Shown here piece after piece: positions 25,549 through 34,909 of a stretch of 64,000 nt of DNA. The notes under the pieces were generated by a model that saw nothing but the letters and a program-made list of their open reading frames with translations, had not been told where the DNA came from and searched no databases. The position numbers and the translations under genes were made by a program. Origin of the DNA: Salinimicrobium sp. TH3 (GTDB lineage Bacteria; Bacteroidota; Bacteroidia; Flavobacteriales; Flavobacteriaceae); the NCBI RefSeq assembly GCF_026676115.1, contig NZ_JAPONB010000004.1:186001-250000 (forward strand), read 5' to 3'. Position 1 is the stretch's first letter; each line of letters opens with the position of its first letter.

Positions 25549-26790
25549 TTAATTGGTCTTTACCGTCTTATTACTCAAGAACATCCTGTTCTCCTGCAAA
25601 CACTGCCCCAGCTCTTTATAGATCTTCAAGAGGTTTTCTTCTGAAGGATCTTCGCCCAAAGCATTTAAGATCCTTGTTGAAAGGCTGCCATTTTGAAGCA
25701 GGAATTCTATACTTTCTTGATGTTTTTCAGATATATTTTCTTTTACAAGAGAATAGATCTTTTCCCAAATTTGCTTTACACTTACAGGGGCCTTCAAGTC
25801 AAAAATAGCAGCAAACTTCTCACTTTCAACAAGCGTTTGTTCAGCATCTTTGATCACTGCATTAAAGATCTCAAAAATGTCATTTTCGTGCCATTGCTTT
25901 TGATCTTCAAGAGTAACCAATTCCTCGCTAACCAGAAGCTTTAATGCTTCAATAATGAGCACAGCGATAGCAACATCGGCTTTAGGGCATTCCTGTATGT
26001 CAATAACTCTTATTTCTATTGCGCCACGATCAAAGCGTGCTATGGCCCCACGGGAATTGAGAAAGTGATGGTCCAGGATATTTTCGGTATCATGAGGCCT
26101 AATTGCTTTATTGATGGGCTCAAATATCCCGGTGTGATATTCCTGTTTGGAGAAAAGCTGTTCAGGGATCACCTTCCCTGTCATCTCTGGGATCTCTTTT
26201 TGATTTGTTTTATAGACATGCATCCTGGTATCTTTAAAACCGGTAATTTTCCCTTCAAAAATAGGAGAACTGGCACTCAACCCCGGGATAATAGGCAGCA
26301 GGATACGCACGGCAGCATGGAGTTTTTCAAATTGTGCATCTCCCGAAAAAGGCAGGTTGATGTGCATACTCTGTACATTACTCCAGCCATGTCCACGACA
26401 GTCAAAAATACGGTTATACAGGGCGTAGATTTTACTGTAACTGTGCTGCCATAGCTGCATTTCCCTTTCGGGATTCATTAGTGGATGTGCAGCTGTGGGT
26501 AGAAGCTCGCTGTCAAAATCTTTCAAAAGCCGGTTCATCTCCCTTACGTTTTCTGCAAAAAGGACATCCAAGGTTTCGAGATCTGCAGTTGGGCCGTTGG
26601 TTTTAAGTTCCACCACATGGGCAACCAGTTCATTGCTCCACTCAATTTTTCCGTTCTCCACATCTGAGGTGATGGAGCCGCTTTTTTTTATAAATAGCTT
26701 GTCTACGATATGATTTACTTTGTAGGTAGCGGAGTTCACTATCATGTACTCCAGTTCTATTCCATAGACTTCAAAAAGGTTATAACTCAT
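25549..26790 (-). CDS. GCS2-type glutamate-cysteine ligase-like enzyme
   Basis: A 413-residue carboxylate-amine ligase of the glutamate-cysteine ligase family 2 fold. It has the N-terminal block VYGIELEYMIVN (metal/substrate Glu residues), HSYSKIYALYNRIFDCRGHGW, SMHINLPF and GAIEIRVIDIQECP, all characteristic of this fold. Family members join an amino group to a gamma- or alpha-carboxylate with ATP. Its four-base overlap with the RimK-like gene upstream suggests the two ligases act in one pathway. True glutathione synthesis is possible but would normally pair with a GshB, which the RimK-like neighbour does not obviously resemble. One dispersed palindrome lies inside it at 25871-25888. Confidence 0.87.
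   Translation of the reverse strand: MSYNLFEVYGIELEYMIVNSATYKVNHIVDKLFIKKSGSITSDVENGKIEWSNELVAHVVELKTNGPTADLETLDVLFAENVREMNRLLKDFDSELLPTAAHPLMNPEREMQLWQHSYSKIYALYNRIFDCRGHGWSNVQSMHINLPFSGDAQFEKLHAAVRILLPIIPGLSASSPIFEGKITGFKDTRMHVYKTNQKEIPEMTGKVIPEQLFSKQEYHTGIFEPINKAIRPHDTENILDHHFLNSRGAIARFDRGAIEIRVIDIQECPKADVAIAVLIIEALKLLVSEELVTLEDQKQWHENDIFEIFNAVIKDAEQTLVESEKFAAIFDLKAPVSVKQIWEKIYSLVKENISEKHQESIEFLLQNGSLSTRILNALGEDPSEENLLKIYKELGQCLQENRMFLSNKTVKTN
25871..25888. repeat. Dispersed palindrome, copy 5 (inside GCS2-like gene)
   Basis: TCAAAAATGTCATTTTCG with the exact 13-base core. On the coding strand it gives ENDIFE, sharing NDIFE with the peptide encoded by copy 4. Confidence 0.65.
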
Positions 26791-28244
26791 TCGGTTTTTT
26801 TATCCAGCCGGTTTTTAAGGGCAGTAAGAATCTCAATATAAATTTTATCACCATAATAGCGATCTTCAATGCCAAAATCAATGTTGGGATTATCATTAAT
26901 CTCGATCACCAGAGGTTTTCCATTGACCTCTTTAACATCGATCCCATATAATCCTTTCCCCATTAGTTTGGCCGATTTTAAGGCCACATCCAGTATCTTT
27001 TTTGGCACATCCTCAATGGAGATCACATCTGCATCGCCTTCGTTATCATCTTTCTTCTTTGCATTCCAGTTATATATTTGCCAGTGGCCTTTCGCCATAT
27101 AATAACGGCAGGCAAATATTGGTTTATCATCAAGTATCCCAATGCGCCAGTCGAAATCTGAAGGGGTATATTCCTGGGCTATTACAAGCTCAGATTTTTT
27201 CAACATCTCCCCTACCAGTTTTTCGTACTCTTCGGCTGTAGAGGCTTTTTTGACTCCGAATGAAAAAGTGGAATCGGGAGATTTTAAGACCAGGGGCAAA
27301 CCTGTCTTTTCAATAATTTTATTTCGGTTATCCTTATGAACAATGATAGTCTTTGGTGTAGGAATTCCCGCGTTTTCAAGGGCTTCGGCCATAAAAACTT
27401 TATTACAGCACTTGAGGATAGCATCGGGATAATCCACAATGGCTATATCTTCCTGTTGTGCTTTTCGGGCAAAAGCATAAGCGTCATTATTTACCTCTGT
27501 ACTCTGTCTTATAAAAAGCGCATCAAATGCCGAGAGCCTGGAGAGGTCTTTTGGAGACACAAATTCCACATAAAAGTTCATTTTTTCAGCCAGCTCGGCG
27601 AACTTCTTTAAAGCTTTAGGATTACTTGGTGGAGCGGGATCGTGATCCTGAACAAGGATGGCAAGATCATATTCAGAAGTTTCATTTTTGGGGGTATCGT
27701 ACCTCTTTTTCGCAAAATACTGAATTGCGAATTCCCGCATGGAGCTCTTATGATCATCGGGGATTTCAACTTCAGATAAAGCCTTGATAGATTTTATGTT
27801 CCATTTATTGCTATAAGAGAATTTCACCCTTAAAAACGGAATTTGAAAATGCCTGTGAAACATCGCGCTTAACTCCCGGTATTTTTGGGCCACATTTTGA
27901 CCAAAATAAATACTAAGAGTAAATTCAGCAGATTTTATTCCTTTTAAGCTTTTTTGAATAAGGTCATCAAACTCATCTGATACGATCTTCACCAGCTTTG
28001 GTTCCCTAAGGTCTACCAGGTTCATCACTGTTGGGATGGCAAGATGGCCACGAGCTTCAGCCAAGAGAGAAACGTAATAACCCTGACTTTGGTACGAATA
28101 GTCTTTACAAAGATTGAAGATCCGGGCTTTTTTAAGCTGAAAAAAATTGGGGTTTGTAAGATAATCCCGGGCCGATATTACCTCCATGTTCTCAAGGGAT
28201 AAATTCCAGTTTTCGGGTTTATTTACAACTAAAAATTTCTTCAT
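26787..28244 (-). CDS. RimK-like ATP-grasp ligase with N-terminal RLAN-type domain
   Basis: A 485-residue protein. The C-terminal half (about 270-480) is an ATP-grasp domain related to RimK, with AGIPTPKTIIVHKDN, the ATP-binding LVLKSPDSTFSFGVKK, IAQEYTPSDFDWRIGILD and the metal-binding end VIEINDNPNIDFGIED. The N-terminal part (about 1-200), starting FLVVNKPENWNLSLENMEV and containing YYVSLLAEARGHLAIPTV, matches the RimK-like N-terminal domain seen in stand-alone ligases. Such enzymes form amide bonds between a carboxylate and an amine; the substrate is not visible. First gene of the three-gene - strand unit, with a perfect -7-like element 22 bases upstream. Confidence 0.87.
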   Translation of the reverse strand: MKKFLVVNKPENWNLSLENMEVISARDYLTNPNFFQLKKARIFNLCKDYSYQSQGYYVSLLAEARGHLAIPTVMNLVDLREPKLVKIVSDEFDDLIQKSLKGIKSAEFTLSIYFGQNVAQKYRELSAMFHRHFQIPFLRVKFSYSNKWNIKSIKALSEVEIPDDHKSSMREFAIQYFAKKRYDTPKNETSEYDLAILVQDHDPAPPSNPKALKKFAELAEKMNFYVEFVSPKDLSRLSAFDALFIRQSTEVNNDAYAFARKAQQEDIAIVDYPDAILKCCNKVFMAEALENAGIPTPKTIIVHKDNRNKIIEKTGLPLVLKSPDSTFSFGVKKASTAEEYEKLVGEMLKKSELVIAQEYTPSDFDWRIGILDDKPIFACRYYMAKGHWQIYNWNAKKKDDNEGDADVISIEDVPKKILDVALKSAKLMGKGLYGIDVKEVNGKPLVIEINDNPNIDFGIEDRYYGDKIYIEILTALKNRLDKKTE

Positions 28245-28265
28245 TAATTTTAAAATATTTTAATC

Positions 28266-28273
28266 AAAGGTAT
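28266..28273 (-). promoter_or_regulatory. Putative -7 element (TACCTTTG) of RimK-like operon
   Basis: A perfect TAnnTTTG match on the - strand, 22 bases before the ATG at 28244. A -33 TTTG at the usual spacing is not evident. Confidence 0.4.
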
Positions 28274-28661
28274 ATCAAAATTCTTCTGAAAATTCAGATA
28301 AAAAATTTTACTTCCGGGAGCAAATTCTGAAGTTTTCATCTTTCCACAAAAGAATTTAAATACCTGAAATGATATTCAGTTGATCCCGTTTTGACCTTTG
28401 AGACCAAAGTGAGTATTCTTGCTTAAATATATCTTTAAACTTAAGTATAATCCATCAAAATACAAGTAATGACGGCCAGTTTTAATTCTGAAAAGTCCCC
28501 AAAAGAATCTTTGATACCATGAACTAAACGTCTCCGGGATTATTTTGAAAAGATGGACAGGGTTTGGATCATTTGAAAGTCAGCGATGCAAGAATTGATG
28601 CGTGGCGGCCAAATTACATATTCAAAAGATCACTTGCTTAGGAAGGTGTGAAAATTAGAAA
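28274..28661. other. Long non-coding stretch, no confident feature
   Basis: Nearly 390 bases between the RimK-like promoter and the fhs terminator without a convincing gene. A short + frame just before the fhs terminator (about 28555-28640) reads GQGLDHLKVSDARIDAWRPN before a stop, which has protein-like composition and could be a gene remnant, but there is no start, no domain and no support beyond that. No tRNA-like or riboswitch-like fold was recognised. Confidence 0.4.
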
Positions 28662-28668
28662 AATAAAA

Positions 28669-28697
28669 AACCTTCCAGTGGGAAATGCCGGAAGGTT
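28669..28697 (-). terminator. Intrinsic terminator after fhs
   Basis: On the - strand AACCTTCC (28697-28690) and GGAAGGTT (28676-28669) form a stem, followed by TTTTTTATTTTTC. It ends the fhs transcript about 30 bases past the stop. Confidence 0.85.
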
Positions 28698-28725
28698 CTT
28701 TTCTAGAAGTTAATAAATCTTGCCC

Positions 28726-30411
28726 CTAAATTAGCCCCGAAATATTTCCTTCCAAATCAATACTTATATTTTCTGATGCAGGGTGTGCAGGCAACCCCGG
28801 CATGCGCATCATATCTCCGGTAATTGGGATCAAAAATCCCGCTCCGGAAGCAATCTCTATTTCACGTACATTCAATGTAAATCCTGTTGGTCTTCCAAGA
28901 AGTATAGGATCATCTGAAAGGGATTTCTGCGTTTTGGCTATACAAACCGGAAGACCTTCCAGGCCAAGGTTAGTAATGGTCTTTAAGTCACGCATAGCTT
29001 TTGGTGCAAATTCGACCTTTTCGGCACCGTAGATTTTTTTGGCTATAGTTTCTATTTTATGGATCACCGAATCTTCCCAGCTGTACAGTGGTTTAAACTC
29101 TGATTTCCCTTCTTCAATAGCTTCAATTACTTTACGAGCCAAGTCAAGCGCTCCTTCCCCTCCTTTTGCCCAACCATCTGAAAGAGCAACTTTAATATTC
29201 AGTTTTTCGGCCAGTTCCTGGATCACTTGTATTTCCTCGTCACTGTCGCTAAAGAATTTATTAATTGCTATTACCGGAGTAATATTAAATTGACGGGCAT
29301 TTTCCAGATGTTTCTCCAGGTTTGGCAATCCCTTTTTCAAAGCTTCCACATTAGGAATAGTAAGGGAAGAAAGAGGTGCCCCACCATGATATTTTAATGC
29401 TCTTATTGTTGTGGTCATCACCACAACCTTTGGTGCAAGACCTGCACTCTGACATTTAATATCAAGAAACTTTTCTGCACCAAGATCAAAACCAAATCCG
29501 GCTTCGGTAACTGTATAGTCCGAAAGACTCATTCCCATGCGGGTAGCGATAACGGAGTTGGTCCCTTGTGCAATATTAGCAAATGGTCCCAGGTGAATAA
29601 TGGCAGGATTCCCTTCAATGGTTTGTACCAGGTTAGGTTTAAGCGCATCCTTAAGAAGAGTTGCCATGGCGCCTTCAGCATTAAGATCCCTGGCGTAAAT
29701 TGGTTTTTTATCAAAAGTAAAACCGATAAAAATGTTTCCTAAACGACCTTTTAGATCCTCAAGATTTTCGGCCAGGCACATGATGGCCATAATTTCTGAA
29801 GCTGCAGTAATATCAAAACCGCTTTCCCTCGGAATACCGGAACCCGTTCCGCCAAGGCCAATGACAATATTTCGCAACGAGCGGTCATTCACGTCCATTA
29901 CCCGTTTTAAAGAAACGGTACGTGGATCAATACCCAGGTTGTTGGTTTTTGACTGAATATTATTGTCCACCAGAGCTGCCAGGAGATTGTGGGCTTTTTC
30001 AATGGCCGAAAAATCTCCGGTAAAATGAAGATTAATGTCTTCCATAGGTAATACCTGCGAATACCCTCCTCCGGTTGCTCCTCCTTTAATACCAAATACC
30101 GGCCCCAGGGAAGGCTCCCTTAAGACCACCGTAGTTTGTTTCCCCAGCCTGTTTAAAGCTTCTGAAAGGCCTATGGAAACTGTCGTTTTCCCTTCTCCTG
30201 CAGGAGTCGGAGAAACAGCCGAAACCAGGATAAGGGTACTGTTATCTACCTTGGTCCTGTCAATCTTATTAAGAGGTATCTTCGCCTTATATTTCCCGTA
30301 CATCTCAATGTCGTCGGGATCAAGGCCGAGCTTTTGGGCGATTTCTGTAATAGGTTTTAATTTGATGTCTTGGGCAATCTCGAGGTCTGTGAGCGGCGTA
30401 GTGGTCATCAT
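28726..30411 (-). CDS. fhs: Formate--tetrahydrofolate ligase
   Basis: Joins formate to tetrahydrofolate with ATP, giving 10-formyl-THF for one-carbon metabolism. The 561-residue product has the nucleotide loop PTPAGEGKTTVSIGLSEAL, the family signature GIKGGATGGGYSQVLPMED and GGTGSGIPRESGFDITAASE. Length is normal. It is a single-gene unit with its own -7-like element upstream and an intrinsic terminator downstream. Confidence 0.97.
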   Translation of the reverse strand: MMTTTPLTDLEIAQDIKLKPITEIAQKLGLDPDDIEMYGKYKAKIPLNKIDRTKVDNSTLILVSAVSPTPAGEGKTTVSIGLSEALNRLGKQTTVVLREPSLGPVFGIKGGATGGGYSQVLPMEDINLHFTGDFSAIEKAHNLLAALVDNNIQSKTNNLGIDPRTVSLKRVMDVNDRSLRNIVIGLGGTGSGIPRESGFDITAASEIMAIMCLAENLEDLKGRLGNIFIGFTFDKKPIYARDLNAEGAMATLLKDALKPNLVQTIEGNPAIIHLGPFANIAQGTNSVIATRMGMSLSDYTVTEAGFGFDLGAEKFLDIKCQSAGLAPKVVVMTTTIRALKYHGGAPLSSLTIPNVEALKKGLPNLEKHLENARQFNITPVIAINKFFSDSDEEIQVIQELAEKLNIKVALSDGWAKGGEGALDLARKVIEAIEEGKSEFKPLYSWEDSVIHKIETIAKKIYGAEKVEFAPKAMRDLKTITNLGLEGLPVCIAKTQKSLSDDPILLGRPTGFTLNVREIEIASGAGFLIPITGDMMRMPGLPAHPASENISIDLEGNISGLI

Positions 30412-30814
30412 TTATTTCCTGCTTTATATTGGACTCCAAAATTACATTATAAACAACGCGGGAATAATGATAAGGATCAGGTTTTTGAAAATTTCTCAAA
30501 CGTTTTCGTGATAAATTGAAGGAGGCAGAAACTTAAACAAATTGATGAAGAAAAAATTATCGTCTGGCGACAAAAATTTACTCGTCCTTTAATCATTTAT
30601 CAAGAACTAACAATCTAAATTTTAGAGCCTTACATTATTAATGCATTTTAAAAATTTTATCAAAAAATAAATCTTTTTTAATATTAGATCCTTTTTTACT
30701 GTAAATTTAAATCATCACAGTATGATATATTTCGCATCCTCCACTGTGGCGTTAATTTCCCCAATAGGCTTTTTATTTTTTCCCCCCGAGTGTTTAATCT
30801 TTAAATCTTTTATT
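30412..30814. other. A/T-rich divergent intergenic region
   Basis: About 400 bases between the fhs start and the chosen start of the multicopper oxidase. It is strongly A/T-rich. At 30437-30444 the - strand reads TAATTTTG, a perfect -7 match 26 bases before fhs. No small gene or RNA was recognised; a frame from 30722 only extends the oxidase ORF upstream of its signal peptide. Confidence 0.5.
30437..30444 (-). promoter_or_regulatory. Putative -7 element (TAATTTTG) of fhs
   Basis: A perfect TAnnTTTG match, 26 bases before the fhs ATG; no clear -33 partner. Confidence 0.35.
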
Positions 30815-32875
30815 ATGGAAAAAAATTTCTCCTATGGAACAAAGCTTTTCATTTTATTAAGCTTGTTATTTTCAGGACAGTTGATGGCACAGGTGCCTTT
30901 GCTAGATCCTTTACTTCATCCAAAATTTGAAAATCCTCTTCCCTTTCCTTCGGTTTTGCAGCCAACCAACAAGGGTAAAATTGATTATGAAGTATTCATT
31001 GAACAAACCGTCCAGGATCTGGGAATTGTAAATTCACAGGGAAAGCCATTTGGAAAGAAAACAAAAGTTTGGGGTTATGGTCTTAAGGATGAGGCAACTT
31101 ATCCCGGACCTACAATTGAGGCTCGTTCAGGAATTCCCATAAAAATAAAATGGACTAATGATCTGCCAGAAAAACATTTACTCACCATTGATAGAAACAT
31201 TCATTGGGCAGGAACTGATATGGGCGGAGTTTTACCTGATTGGGGAAAGGGAAAGGATTTTAATGGCATCCCTACCGTTACCCACCTTCACGGGGGACAT
31301 ACTGATGCCGATAGCGATGGTCATCCTGAAGCATGGTATACCCCTCACTTTAGATATACAGGCTCTAACTTTTTCAATAATAAAGGAGTTTTTACTTATG
31401 ACAACAGTCAGGAAGCCGCAACCTTGTGGTATCATGACCACACTATTGGAATTACCCGCTTAAATGTTTATGCCGGACTCGCCGGCTTCTACCTTTTAAG
31501 AGATGATCATGAAGATGCCTTAAACCTTCCCAAAGGTGAATTTGAAGTTCCGCTGGCAATTCAGGATAGGTCGTTTACGGCAGATGGACAATTGTTTTAC
31601 CCCTCACAAACCTTTACAGGTTTTGACCCGGATACTAATGAACCTATTACGTTTGAAAACTCCATTTTACCAGAAATGTTTGGGGATTTCATCCTTGTTA
31701 ACGGGAAAGTTTGGCCCTTCCTCAATGTGCAGCCAAGGAAATACAGGCTACGTCTTCTCAATGGTTCCGATTCCAGATTTTATGATCTCTCCTTACCAGT
31801 GGTTTTTACCCAAATTGGCTCAGACGGTGGTCTTTTGGATGCACCGGTAGTAAGAGACAAGATTCTAATTGGTCCGGGTGAAAGAGTAGATGTTATTGTC
31901 GACTTTTCAGCACCCGAACTCTGGGGAGAGACATTGATCATGAAAAACACTGCCCGTTCTCCATATCCTTATGGGGTCACAGTTAATCCCCAAACGAGCG
32001 GACAAATTATGGCTTTCAAAGTAGTTACCCCACTCACTGATAATGATATGAGTGAAATCCCGGAAAATCTTCGAAAGACTTCTTCGACAGTTGATAAGAA
32101 TTCTTCAAACACCCGGGAACTGGTTCTATTTGAGAATACCGATGAGTATGGACGTTTAATGCCATCCCTGGGAACTGTTGACCAAGGTGCTCTCACCTAC
32201 ATGGATGAATTAACTGAAAATCCTGAATTAGGTGCTACAGAAATATGGGAAATATATAATACCACACCCGATGCCCATCCCATTCATCTACATCTTGTAC
32301 ACTTCCAGGTTATCGAAACTCAAGAATTTGACGTTGATAATTCTGTATTTGGGGCCGGTAGCAGCTCTTCTGTGACTCTTTTGGGAAGTCCTTCCCCTCC
32401 TGCCCCTGAGAATGCCGGCCGCAAGGATACTTTTATAATTCTTCCCGGCGAAGTAGCAAGAGTTAAAGCATTTTTTGACAAACCGGGAGAATACGTATGG
32501 CACTGCCATATCCTTTCTCATGAAGACCATGACATGATGAGACCTTTTTATGTAGGAGATTACACAGCTCCGGCTATGGCCTCAATACAAACTATAAGCC
32601 TGTCCCCAGAAATATTGGAATTTCTTAAAATAACACCAAATCCCGTCCGCCAGCTATCAAAAATTCAGTTCAGAGTAAATGCAGATGCACAGGTGCTGGT
32701 AGAAGTCTATGATTTTTCGGGAAAAGTAGTTTCTACTCTACACAATGGCCTTGCGGGAGCTAATGTGGATCATGAAGTGGAGTTCGACAGAAGTGGGCTT
32801 CCCTCCGGTGCTTATATCTGCAAGCTAAGTACTGCAGATGGACGCTCGTTTGAAAAGATAATTATGGCAAAATAA
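30815..32875 (+). CDS. Secreted multicopper oxidase with T9SS sorting domain
   Basis: A 686-residue copper oxidase of the CotA/bilirubin-oxidase/laccase type. All copper ligand blocks are present: VTHLHGGHTDADSDGHPEAW, TLWYHDHTIGITRLN, HPIHLHLVHFQV and VWHCHILSHEDHDMMRPF, giving type 1, 2 and 3 sites. I chose the ATG at 30815 because it gives a clean signal peptide (GQLMAQVPL cleavage region); a start at 30722 would add 31 residues before it. The last 80 or so residues (LKITPNPVRQLSKIQFRV to SFEKIIMAK) look like a Por secretion type A sorting domain, so the enzyme is probably exported by the type IX system and attached or released outside. Substrate (phenols, metal ions, bilirubin-like) is unknown. 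Confidence 0.93.
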   Translation: MEKNFSYGTKLFILLSLLFSGQLMAQVPLLDPLLHPKFENPLPFPSVLQPTNKGKIDYEVFIEQTVQDLGIVNSQGKPFGKKTKVWGYGLKDEATYPGPTIEARSGIPIKIKWTNDLPEKHLLTIDRNIHWAGTDMGGVLPDWGKGKDFNGIPTVTHLHGGHTDADSDGHPEAWYTPHFRYTGSNFFNNKGVFTYDNSQEAATLWYHDHTIGITRLNVYAGLAGFYLLRDDHEDALNLPKGEFEVPLAIQDRSFTADGQLFYPSQTFTGFDPDTNEPITFENSILPEMFGDFILVNGKVWPFLNVQPRKYRLRLLNGSDSRFYDLSLPVVFTQIGSDGGLLDAPVVRDKILIGPGERVDVIVDFSAPELWGETLIMKNTARSPYPYGVTVNPQTSGQIMAFKVVTPLTDNDMSEIPENLRKTSSTVDKNSSNTRELVLFENTDEYGRLMPSLGTVDQGALTYMDELTENPELGATEIWEIYNTTPDAHPIHLHLVHFQVIETQEFDVDNSVFGAGSSSSVTLLGSPSPPAPENAGRKDTFIILPGEVARVKAFFDKPGEYVWHCHILSHEDHDMMRPFYVGDYTAPAMASIQTISLSPEILEFLKITPNPVRQLSKIQFRVNADAQVLVEVYDFSGKVVSTLHNGLAGANVDHEVEFDRSGLPSGAYICKLSTADGRSFEKIIMAK

Positions 32876-32890
32876 AGCTGTTGTAGAACT

Positions 32891-32922
32891 GAGATGGCTG
32901 TCACCTACTTGGCAGCCATCTC
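32891..32922. terminator. Hairpin between convergent oxidase and antiporter genes
   Basis: GAGATGGCTGTCA (32891-32903) pairs with TGGCAGCCATCTC (32910-32922) at 12 of 13 positions around CCTACT. The right end touches the antiporter stop codon. T-runs are weak on both sides, so it may work with other factors. Confidence 0.6.
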
Positions 32923-34889
32923 TAATTTACCGCTTTAAAAAAAGCATCTATATGCTCCTGATCTCCACTAATAAATACCCTGTCATTTTGCAAAAGTTTG
33001 ACATTGGGAAACACATTTTTGATCATTTCTCCTTTCCTTGAAACGGCGAGAATATTTACTCCGTAATTTCGGCGAACATCCACTTCTTCAATAGTTTTAC
33101 CTACTACTGGTCCACTATCGGCTAAAACCCGCACACAACTTATTTTGAAATCGGGTATAGCAGAAGAGTTAAAGGTATGCACGGTTTTTCTGGATTGAAA
33201 TACCTGGTAATTGTCTGCTCTAACAGAATCTACCAGGTTTTCTAATTCATCTATTGGCACAAGATAATTGGTAAGAACCCTTGAAAAGATTTCAATTGAA
33301 GTTTCGAATTCTTCAGGAATGACTTCATCTGCTCCCAGCGCAAGCAGCGGCTGAATTTCCTTCACGTATCTTGTTCTTACAACAATATAAACCGATGGAG
33401 ATAGATGCCGAATATTTGAAACTATAGCCTTGGTAGCTTGTGGATCTGATATTGCCACAACCACTACCCTCGCCTTTTTGACATTTACCGAATCAAGCAT
33501 GTGCTCCTGAACTGCGTCTCCATAAATTATAGGCTCCCCTTTTGCCTTCTCATGTCTTACTATCTGCGCATTTAGCTCCAGAATCAAATAGGGTATTTCT
33601 GCATATTTAGCTGCTCTGGCCAAATTTGTTCCATTGATTCCGTATCCAATTATTAACAGGTGATTTTCCAGTTCATTTTGAGTTTCATTCTCAGAAATTG
33701 ATGTACTGCTACCTGTTCTCATATAAAGAGGCCTCAGTAAATAATTCGATATTTTCCCTGAAAACATAATAATGAAGGGAGTAAGAAACATGGTAAATAC
33801 TGAAACTGAAAGGAAGTATTGATTCATTTCTGGAGATAGTAACCCGCTCTCAATCCCAATCCTCGATAAAATAAAAGCAAACTCCCCTACCTGGAACAAA
33901 GCCATTGATGTTAGGAGAATCGTTCTTAAAGGATATTTTAATGCAGCCACGGCAAAGGCAACCACACCACCTTTTACTATGAGTACTATAAGTACCATTA
34001 AAAGCACAATTCCGGCATTCTTTAAAAAGAATTGCAGGTCAAGCAGCATCCCTATTGAGATGAAGAAAAAACTGATGAAAAGCTCTCTAAAAGGTAAGAT
34101 GGTACTTGTGGCCTGATGGCTATAATCAGATTCAGAAATAATCAATCCGGCGAGAAAAGCTCCGAAGGCGAGTGATAAACCGGCAGAAGCCGTTATAAAA
34201 GCTACAGTAAAACAGAGTGCTATTGTTGAAAGCAGGAACAACTCTTTACTCCGGGTTTTTGCTATAAGGTACATAACCCGTGGCACGATGTATTTGGCAC
34301 TTAAATAGGTAAAGGCAATTACCAGGGCACTTTTCAATAACAAAAAAAAGATTTCATTCAGGAGATTGCCAGAACCTCCTGCCATGATGGGAGTTACCAG
34401 CATCATTGGAACCACGATAAGATCCTGAAAAATAAGGATTCCAAGGGCCGTACGGCCATGTGGTGCAGTGATCTCATTACGGTCCTGCAAAATCTTTAGC
34501 ACTATTGCCGTGCTCGACAGAGAAAATAGAAAGCCGATAAATACAGATTCGTTCCAGGCAAAACCCAGAAGGTAGAAAATTAGTCCGGTAACTATGATAC
34601 TAATACCAACCTGCATGAATCCTCCATAGAATACAGTGCGCTTCATGGAAGCCAGCTGTTTTATGGAAAGCTCCATCCCAATGACAAACATTAAAAGAAT
34701 GACCCCAATCTCAGATAAGATCTCAACCTGTTCGGGATTTTCAATTAATCCGAAACTAAATGGTCCTATTATGATCCCCGTAATTAAAAAACCGAGAATA
34801 GAAGGAATTCGGAGGCGTTGCAACAGAAGTACTACCACTACTGAAAAACCCAATAATACCACAATGTCCTGAAGTAACGGAAAATGCAT
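32922..34889 (-). CDS. CPA2-family monovalent cation:proton antiporter (Kef-type)
   Basis: A 655-residue inner-membrane antiporter with about 12 hydrophobic spans in residues 1-385 (start LLQDIVVLLGFSVVVVLLLQ, then FLITGIIIGPFSFGLI, typical of the KefB/C group). It is followed by a cytosolic TrkA-N/RCK domain with LLIIGYGINGTNLARA (GxGxxG), and a TrkA-C-like end (CVRVLADSGPVVGKTIEEVD). It probably moves K+ or Na+ against H+ under nucleotide control. A separate ancillary KefF/G protein is not adjacent. A TAAATTTG -7-like element lies 21 bases upstream. Confidence 0.92.
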   Translation of the reverse strand: MHFPLLQDIVVLLGFSVVVVLLLQRLRIPSILGFLITGIIIGPFSFGLIENPEQVEILSEIGVILLMFVIGMELSIKQLASMKRTVFYGGFMQVGISIIVTGLIFYLLGFAWNESVFIGFLFSLSSTAIVLKILQDRNEITAPHGRTALGILIFQDLIVVPMMLVTPIMAGGSGNLLNEIFFLLLKSALVIAFTYLSAKYIVPRVMYLIAKTRSKELFLLSTIALCFTVAFITASAGLSLAFGAFLAGLIISESDYSHQATSTILPFRELFISFFFISIGMLLDLQFFLKNAGIVLLMVLIVLIVKGGVVAFAVAALKYPLRTILLTSMALFQVGEFAFILSRIGIESGLLSPEMNQYFLSVSVFTMFLTPFIIMFSGKISNYLLRPLYMRTGSSTSISENETQNELENHLLIIGYGINGTNLARAAKYAEIPYLILELNAQIVRHEKAKGEPIIYGDAVQEHMLDSVNVKKARVVVVAISDPQATKAIVSNIRHLSPSVYIVVRTRYVKEIQPLLALGADEVIPEEFETSIEIFSRVLTNYLVPIDELENLVDSVRADNYQVFQSRKTVHTFNSSAIPDFKISCVRVLADSGPVVGKTIEEVDVRRNYGVNILAVSRKGEMIKNVFPNVKLLQNDRVFISGDQEHIDAFFKAVN

Positions 34890-34909
34890 TCTTTAAACTT
34901 TACTTACTT

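Noticed and set aside
28471-28480. GACGGCCAGT, which is part of a common vector primer
   Set aside because: Only ten bases match and the flanks are unlike vector; chance.
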